Source: Schistocephalus solidus | Lineage: Eukaryota > Platyhelminthes > Cestoda > Diphyllobothriidea > Diphyllobothriidae | Direction: 5' to 3' | DNA: 64,000 nucleotides | Assembly (NCBI GenBank): GCA_017591395.1 | Contig: WEDG01003289.1 | Coordinates: 89,501-153,500, forward strand | In this document: piece by piece, positions 22,601 to 31,600 of the stretch | How the letters are laid out: every line of letters starts with the position of its first letter | Position numbering within the stretch: the first letter of the stretch is position 1 | The notes under the pieces: model-generated | Seen by the model: the letters and a program-made list of their open reading frames with translations, nothing else | What the model was told of the DNA's origin: nothing | The model's database searches: none | Position numbers and translations under genes: made by a program

Positions 22601-25600
22601 CTTCCAAGCCACGAATCATAGCGTGTCAATTTTGCCTAGCCGTAAGAACCGCGCTGCTTTGCCCTGGTCAATGAGTACCTAGTAGTGGCCTCCCTCTGCT
22701 GCACAATCTCTAAGCCAGCACGCGAAGACCGTGAAGGATTGTGACTTCGAACAAGTGAACAGGAACAATTCCGCCTCCCCCTCCTACACGTTGGTTCGCT
22801 GGTAGCAAACATTAGTCAAAGTAGGTAAAGTGGCCTAAATTCTCGAGCATTTCGGCGTTGATCTGGCAACTGAAGCCTTCTTGAGATGTAAAGCTGTCCA
22901 AAAGTCATTAAGTTTCCCTAGTTTTCAGTTTGAGGCTGAATTTATCAAAGACGTGTGAACTGTGGACTACTTTTCCTCGAATTCATTTTCAAGCAGGACT
23001 GATGCTTATCCTGTAGTTAGCTTGAAGAGGATTTTGCCCTAACTGAATACTCTCGTATTCATCAACTGCTGTGGCCACAAAAACCTCCATCCCATAGCTA
23101 AATTTGCCTAGTTTTATGAGGGTCCTATGGGACGCTGGCATTAACAGTCAAGTGCGCATCCGTATCCTCGTCTCTCGGTGGATAATTTTGCAGACCGATT
23201 AGATCGTGGTCTTTTTGTCTTAGTCTATTTACACAGGCCACCAACTTTACAAACGTTCGATAGGGATCGCTTAGCTGCCCCCAGGCAGACCACGAGGAAC
23301 GGCAACCGTTCGTAATACAAGTGTCTTTGCGCTAAATTCCATGCAAATTAAGGGTAAGTGTTCGGGTTGGCACACGGGAGTATTTACCCATCTGGAATTT
23401 AACACAAGGCCATCTGTATTATGCGGGGTGAAGGACGGCCTTTTGATTCCCATGTCCTTCCACGGGAGGGGCAGGGAGGGGGGGAGGTGCATGTAAGCAA
23501 TTCCGACCAAAAGTTCGTGTTTATGTCTCAACAAATTAGCTGGCATTGCGCACTGCTCCAAATTTTGCTTAGTGGCCAAAATGTTTCTTTCAGGCCCCAT
23601 CCTCATGCCGGACTCGTCACGACTCCGGACTCTACTTCGAAGATAAAGGCGTCTCAATCTGGGCAGAAGAAGCAGAGCGTCAGCAGCGGTGGCGGTGGCG
23701 GTGGCGGCGGCGGCAGTGACTGTGGCCAGTTTCGCAACAAGGTGATCCGATTTGGTACCAACTGTGATCTCTCTGATGAGCGCAAGTGGTTCCCCCAGCT
23801 GCACGAACTCACCAAACTGCCCACATTTTTTCGCGTGACCAGCGCCTCCAATATGCTCAGCCATGTGGGTTATCCTCTGTTGGGCATGAATACCGTTCAA
23901 CTCTACATGAAGGTTCGTCTCTCTTTTATGTGCGTTTCACTTTCTATCGTCCTGCCAAAATAAAAATCCGCCTTTACTCGCATGCAAAAGTACCAAGAGA
24001 AGAGACTGCCTATAGCCAGTAGCCGTATTCCTCAATGCGAAGGTTTATTGGCAGAACCCTTGCCTCAAAGCGTTTGTTAAAACGTGCTATAGTTACTCTC
24101 TTTATCGATCCCTCCATCGGTTGAAAGGTGTCTTACCGACAGCTACAGGTGAGACTAATGTGGCCCTTCGTTACTTATTTGTGCGTATTAAAATTGTGCG
24201 CAAAGAACGTCGAATTTCTATTTAACGGCCAATTATATAGACAAATCGATGGAGTACCAATGGGAAGTCCATTTGGTCTGATCTTTGCTTACATCTTTAT
24301 CGGACATCTGGAGGAAAAAAAGTCTCTTTCAAATTGAACATGATCACACTTTACCGAAGGTATGTAGAGGATGTATTCGCGATTGTTGAAGAAGGCAGAA
24401 GAATTTCTTACGATTATGAATAATCTCCACCACCATGGAAAAGGAAGAGGATAACCAGCTTTCCTTCGTTCACATATTTAGAGCCGAATTTGGCTCCATA
24501 ATACAAACCGTTGCCATATATGGAAAGGACAGTACTTAAATATCTTTAGTTTTGTACCCATACAGTGGAAACGGAGCTTGGTATTCACTCTTTTGAAGGG
24601 CAAGCAACATTTGCTCTATTAAGACCCTTAGTACAGAAATTGCTTGCCTGAAAGCAACTTTACTTAAGCGTGGATATCTGGCACGCTTCATCCACAAGTA
24701 TGAAAACTCCCTACGCCTAAAATTGACGGGAAATTCAGTTCCAAAACAGCCCGTTTGTATATCATTGCTCTTTAGGGGTGACAGTATTTTAAATTTTATC
24801 AAGCGACTGCTGCGGTGTACCATTGAAAGAACATACTATAGGTGACCTAACCCATGCAATTTGTGGTCAAAATTTGAGTGAGTAGTTCAACGTACATCTG
24901 GTCCAGTTATTTTTGTTGTTATTTTTGTTATTTTGTTTTGTTGTTGTTTTGTTTTGTCGGAGCGCCCATTTCCCCTTCCCTTTTGTTTGTGTACTTTTCC
25001 CGTCCACCTGGCACTAAACCATAACCTTGCTGTTTTGAATTAATTTTCTGTACGTATTTAAACTGTTTGATGAGCCGTCGTGCTATTTGTTGGTTTCAAT
25101 AAATCCTACTTCATACGCTTGCTTTAAATTCATAACGAGAAAAGATGCCTGTAACATCGGTGGAACGTTTTACAAGGGAGTCCAACCAACAGCTACAAGT
25201 GAATTTAAAACAGGCGTATACAGCAGCATTTATTGGTACCAACAAATTTCTTGACGGCTTATCAACTGCAACCCGTTTTTACATAACACAGATAACGATA
25301 ACACGATTGTTGATAACAAGAAAGACGCCGAAGACCTTCTTTCTACCATGAATACATTGCATCCTAAGATAACATTCACAATGGAAATGGAACAGAGCAA
25401 CACGCTATCTTTCCTAGACGTCCTCATGTTTAGAGAGGATGATGGCTCAATAAAGCGCTCTGTCTTCCACAAAAATACTAGGAAAGGGCAATACTTGCAC
25501 CTTAAAAGCTTTGTACCAGTGCAATCGAAACGAAATCTGGTACATACACTTTTTCAAAGGGCGACAACTGTTTGCTCTAATGAAACTCTAGATACAGAAA

Positions 25601-28600
25601 TTGCCTGCATCAAATCAGCTTTACTTAACTTTGGATATCCTGCACGCTTCATTCAAAAATACGGAAAGCCCTTACGGCCAAAAGGGAGGGAACATTCAGT
25701 TCCAACAAAGCCTGTTAGCATATACTTACCCTTTAAGGGTGACAAAATTTCTAATCCAATCAAGCGATGATTATGCTGCACCATAGGAAGAACATACGAT
25801 GCAGCTGAGCTCATTTTTATCAATCCTACTAGAGGCCTGCCAATCAACCATCCAAAGGATGCCTTGCCGTTGCACGCCACCCCAAATTATGTTCATGAAT
25901 TCACGTGCACTTGTGGATGCCAGTGCATTGGGCGAACGCAAAGACAATTGGCAACCAGGGCCGCTGAACATTTGCCTAATTGGTTGTTTAAACAAGAAAA
26001 TAAAGTACCACGTTCTACGATTGCTAAACATCTTCTAGGCAGTGGTCACTATGTTGACCTCAAAACAGCTTTCCGATTACTTTTTCGGGCCGCATTTTCT
26101 TTCCTCTGAAGTTGTAAGCTAACGCGTTGACTTTTTTATTCTTTACGTTGTCCTCTGACCCTCGATTGTCTGTAAACCCAAACTGCTGTACACTTTCATT
26201 CGTTATCTGTGGTTGCAGTTGATAAGCCGTCACGAAATTTGTTGATACCAATAAATCCTGCTGTATACGCCTGTTTTAAATTCATACCCGGGAAAAAATG
26301 CTTCAAAGCTACAAGTGAGATCAATGTGGCCAGTTGTAACTTATTTGTTGAAACTCTTCGAGAAAATCGTCCTCTTCTTAGGGATATTTCGTGCTCCATC
26401 CCGGCTAAACCTTTTTATGAAGTCGAAATCACTAGGCCTAGCCGCATTCGGTGGTTAGTATGCGCATGTTTAGACATGTGGTGCCAGAGGGGGATACGAA
26501 CGGGTTACTGTCTACCAGCCGCCCCCTCTGTCCATTTTACGCGTGATGGCACGCTTGGGTGCAGTCTCACGCCACGCCAGTGGTCTCTGCCTTATCCATT
26601 CTCCGGTCTTCTTGACTCTGTCTTGACACCAGGCCCAGGTGACTGAAGAAGGAGTGCGGTGGATGTTGCGCAAGTTTACTATAACCGTTCCTACGGCCAC
26701 CCTGCAGTGGGGCACAGGGTGACGGGCGAACTATCTTTTGTCAGACCGTAAAGAGGTACAAATGGTTACAAGTGAAATGAAGAAACTCGGAATATGCACT
26801 TTTCAGCCTATAATGTCTCTGGTAGTCTCCTCAGGTGCTGTTTGTTTTACCTGTTTGGGGCCGGTTGTGGGTCACCTGATCGTACCTCTTACCAAAAACC
26901 GTTAGGTTCTTTTCTACAGACCAGTGCTGTTGAGCACAGACTGTAATTTCAACTTAGCTACTGTGAAATGTTACGCCGGCATTTGTTTAAGGCTTTTCCT
27001 GGTCACCTGCCAAGATGTCAGTATTAAGTAGCATACAAAGTAGCTGTCATAACTCATGAAGTCTTATGGATCTCATGAGTTACGGGCCGTTACGCGAAAT
27101 CAGCGCACGCTGCGTCCGCTTAAGCTTTACATCAATAAAGAATCGAACTTTAGGAAAAATAAGGCTTTTTATGGTTTACAAATCAATGTTACATTGCCTA
27201 GAAGTACTAATTATTTTAGAAAAGGTACGGATTACGAAAATGTGAAAAACCCTACCTTGTTGAGTAAATTGAAGTTTTAAATGTATGCAACAAAAGAAGT
27301 GAATAAAGCAGTAAAAGTAGAATTACTTTAGAAAATAGTCTTTTTCAGATTTTCGCACATACATATTCATATAGATTAAGCGCAACGTTAAGTATGGCCG
27401 TTATAAAGCAGCCTATCCTGCGAGTGTATATTCCAACACCGTTCCACAAGAATTGGCAGTTTGTACATTTTTTAGATGCGTTTGACCAAGAGAAGCAGAT
27501 TTTAGCTTGATCGCGCCAATAGGGAGGTCACAGAAATATAATATTTCATAAGCTCGCATGTTCACAGGCAGGCCGCTGACTAATAAATTTAAAAAGAATC
27601 GTTAGGTGCAATCTGAAACGTACCATTTTGTGTATATAAAGATTACTCTTCTATTGTTAAATTTTTCCATAACTATTTCAAGTTTTCTATTACATTGAGT
27701 TACAGATAGTTTTTGAAAATAGGATAAATTCGTTACGATTTTCAGTATCTTCAATCGACTGCCCATAAATGTACCTTCCGTTCGATGTGTTTGGTAAAAC
27801 CCTCAAAATAAGATATTTCTTTAAAGCATTAACCGAAGTAGCGACTTTTTGGGCGTTCTTTCTAATGCAGACGACCACACTGGGTTATAATTGCAGACTC
27901 ACTTAAACATGAAAACTCGCTGCCGTGAAAAATGAACGTCCACAACAAAAGCCGGGAAAATATATGCCTATAATTTGTTAAAAATTTCCTATCATAAGAT
28001 ACCTTTTTAAATAGCGCTTTAATTAAATGTTTCGGTGTTGAATGCCTGCGTCCTTAACGTTTTTCAAAGGTGAATTCAGGGAAACACTTGTAACTTTTTA
28101 CAAAATTTTCGACTTGACTGAAAAGTAGGGATAAAATTTCTATTCAAAATTAAAGAACTAACTGTTATCTTTCTATTGGAGCGATTTTCGATATATTTGC
28201 TTACTTCTCAGTCTGGTTCTAAGATTTCAAACACACATGAGAGTGGCCGAATATATACTAAGATTTTGCGATAAAATGCAAAGTTTCTGCCCCGTTCGTT
28301 TCAAGTTTCCTTATTCATTTATAGTCAACTGGAGACTGAAATTTTCTTCACAGGCTTCGCGTACGCCGTTACAGCGAAAAGTGGCGGCGTGTCATCTCGT
28401 GTCGTATATATGCGCGTTTAAGATCCTGATTATCGGTGCTTTACACTAAAGTACATTCAAAAAGTTCATTACAGCGTTTATTGGTAATAAAACGTCATGA
28501 ATTTGCAAAACTTAATTTATTAGACTGAATATGCGCTCGTTTTCCGAAAACAATGTGATCTCTCAAGCCTGCATTCACCTGATTTTCATGAAAACCAAAG

Positions 28601-31600
28601 CAAAATTTTCCGTTCTCCGAAGGGATATATTCCAAATTTTACCGGGTTATATTAATGCTCCTTCATAATACTGTGCGCAAAAGCAAAATGCTTTGATCCG
28701 TAGCTTTTAATAGCGTAGGAAATTTCCTGGATAGCGAGAAACGTCGGATTTTGCCCATGTAGCCCAGTTTTTCCATAAATAAACTAAGTGAACTCTTTAT
28801 TACTAAACAGGTTTCTGTGCATCGATTCAATGCCCTGCTACTACCTCAAATTATGATTTCGGCGTTTCCTGAATTAGACAATCTAGTTTACATTAAGCCA
28901 TGCGCTCCATAAAATGTGATGACGGAACTAGAAATAATCAGGTGCGCGAATATTTTATCTAGTCTGGGTGTGTTTCATATACAAGACTCACTTGTACATT
29001 TATGTAAGTCGGGTTAGGGATTTAAGATTGTGTCCACTGCTAAAGTTACGACTAGGGGCCTGCGCCCTAAGGCCCCACCCGTATTAAGACTGGATCCACG
29101 GGTTATCTGTTACTGACCTTGACTTAATACCATATCTTTGCCGATTATCCTTTTTCGGGACATCGGAGACGTTGGTAATTTAACTTATCGGCCTATCGCG
29201 TTCAAGAAAAGCTCCCTTCTCGTCAAAATACTTTTTATCAGGCAGAAAGAGTTTACAAATTTTGACCTTTTATTCAGACACACTCGAATCAAGTTCTTGT
29301 TCCGGCGGTCGCATCTACTTCTCGATTATTATGTTGGCTGTGAGCTCGTCCGATAATGCCTGACCAGCCAAGTTGTGATGTGCCCTTTTAATTGCAGGTT
29401 CCGGGCTCGAGGACGCCAGGCCACCAGGAGAACAATTGTTTCTGCTCCGTCAACATCAACATTGGCCCCGGGGACTGTGAGTGGTTCGCTGTGCCGGAGC
29501 AGTACTGGGGCGCTGTCTATCGTCTGGTGGAACTGCATGGCGTGGACTACTTCACGGGCGCCTGGTGGCCGGATCTGGAGGAGCTGCGCCGTGAGCGCAT
29601 CCCTCTTTACCGTTTCATTCAACGGCCTGGCGACCTGGTGTGGATCAACTCGGGTAGCGTGCACTGGGTGCAGGCTATCGGCTGGTGCAATAACATCGCC
29701 TATAATGTGGGTCCCCTGACGGCACGTCAGTACCAACTGGCCTTGGAGCGTTACGAGTTCAATCGCCTGTGTGGGATAAAAAGCATCGTGCCGTTGATGC
29801 ATCTGAGTTGGCAGATTGCAAAGAACATGAAGGTGGCCGATCGCAACTTCTTTGAACTTGTCAGGTCTGTTGCTGTTGTGCCCACCAGCACTCAACTCCT
29901 TCAGCCCAATCTGTTCCTTTTTTAGCCTTCTGTGGCCTGACTAGTTGTGTTAATCCAGTAAGCCATCAGGCTATTGGGGGGAGGTTGGGGTAAACATAGT
30001 GCCAACACAGCAAGTGAATTCACACACAAGTCGCCGCTGCGCCCATCATCCTTACCTGTGACCGTTTTTGATGATGGGTTCAAGTAAGCATTTGAACCGA
30101 TTGGATCTTCCTCTGAACTTGATGCCTCCTCGGTCATTGTGCCCGATCCCATTATCTCCAACTCACTTTAGAATATAACGACGCTCTAAATATATTTCTT
30201 TTAGCGTTGCTCTCTAAAGGGGTTATTCGGTTTCCCTACAGGCTAACTATCACACTGTAATTGATGCTTTTAATGTGGTTTTTAAGGCAACCTCACTCGC
30301 ATGATACCTGTGACACTGGTTCGTGCACGTGTAGGATCTACACATCTCCTACACCTTTTACACATAGAAATGATCTTGTTAAGAGAAACCATCCTTACCG
30401 ACTCACTTGCACGCCGCTCTCGATCCGTCCACATTCCGTGCGCGTGATGGTGTCGCGCCACCTCTCGATAGCATTAGAGTTCTACCGACCCAGTCAGATG
30501 AGTCAAAGTGCAGTCGATGTACTCAAGGACTGGTTCGGTTTCGGTCCTATCTTGGACATTCTCATATATTCCTTTTTCGCTTTAATTAAGTTGGTAAAAT
30601 ACCTCAAGAACCTTCTCTTCTTCCGCCCAATTTGGGGATTTGATCGAGATGCGTTGTTGGACGAGCGACCATCGAGGCTTCTGGCATATTCCTAGCAAAT
30701 AAGCCCCACAAAACTCACAACATCTATTTCCGCAGAATAATTACCGTCTATCCTGCAGCAACAACGGGCCCATTTCGAGGCTGCTCCCTCCAAGGTGGTG
30801 CTGTCCATGATGAAACTTTTCAGTTTGCGCTTTCTTCATCCAGCAGTCCACTCCTGCACACACGCATTTGCATTTATGATCCCTATTCCGGCGTGTCTTT
30901 CAGTGCTTGATTTAAGCGTTGGGAAGAAATTTTCCGCGTTGACTTTGCCAATGTCGACTATGTGTCGAAGGTGCGCCCGTTATTACGCAAATTAGGCACC
31001 AAAGAGTGCGAGCGGTACAGTGGCCTTGCCCATCTCTAGTTGCTTTTACCCTTTTGTCTCTGCAGGCACACCCTGATGCGGACAATTATCGACTCGCTGT
31101 TAATTCAGGACTTTTTGGAGCAACTGGCGATCCCCGTCAAACGACATGGCAAGCAACTGGACGACATCGCTCACTCCTGTCATGATTGTGAGGTAGGTCC
31201 TTTTTTATCTCGCCCCTGTAGTGAACCTAACAAGTAACGACTGCAGTATCATATTCCTGTTACATTTTATTTATTTATGACTGAGGGCGTTCATCGACCG
31301 CATTGCGGCATCTACTCGTCCCGTTGTGCCATTGAGTTCGTTCTAGCGCTCCGTAGGCAGTTTCACGCAGACTATTAATATATGCGGATGAGCTTACCGA
31401 TAGAGAAAATTTTGACTGGAATGGCCATTTCAGGCTTGTTAGCCGTCATTAGGCAGCTACACGCAACCCCAGGTTTGCAACCCCCGAGGTTTGAACCTTC
31501 CCTGTGCATTAACCACTGAGCCACGGTTTCGATTTCCTGTTGGCTGCTATCGGGTATATTAATGGGAGAGTTCGCCCACGGATGGCCATTCCTTTAAATG

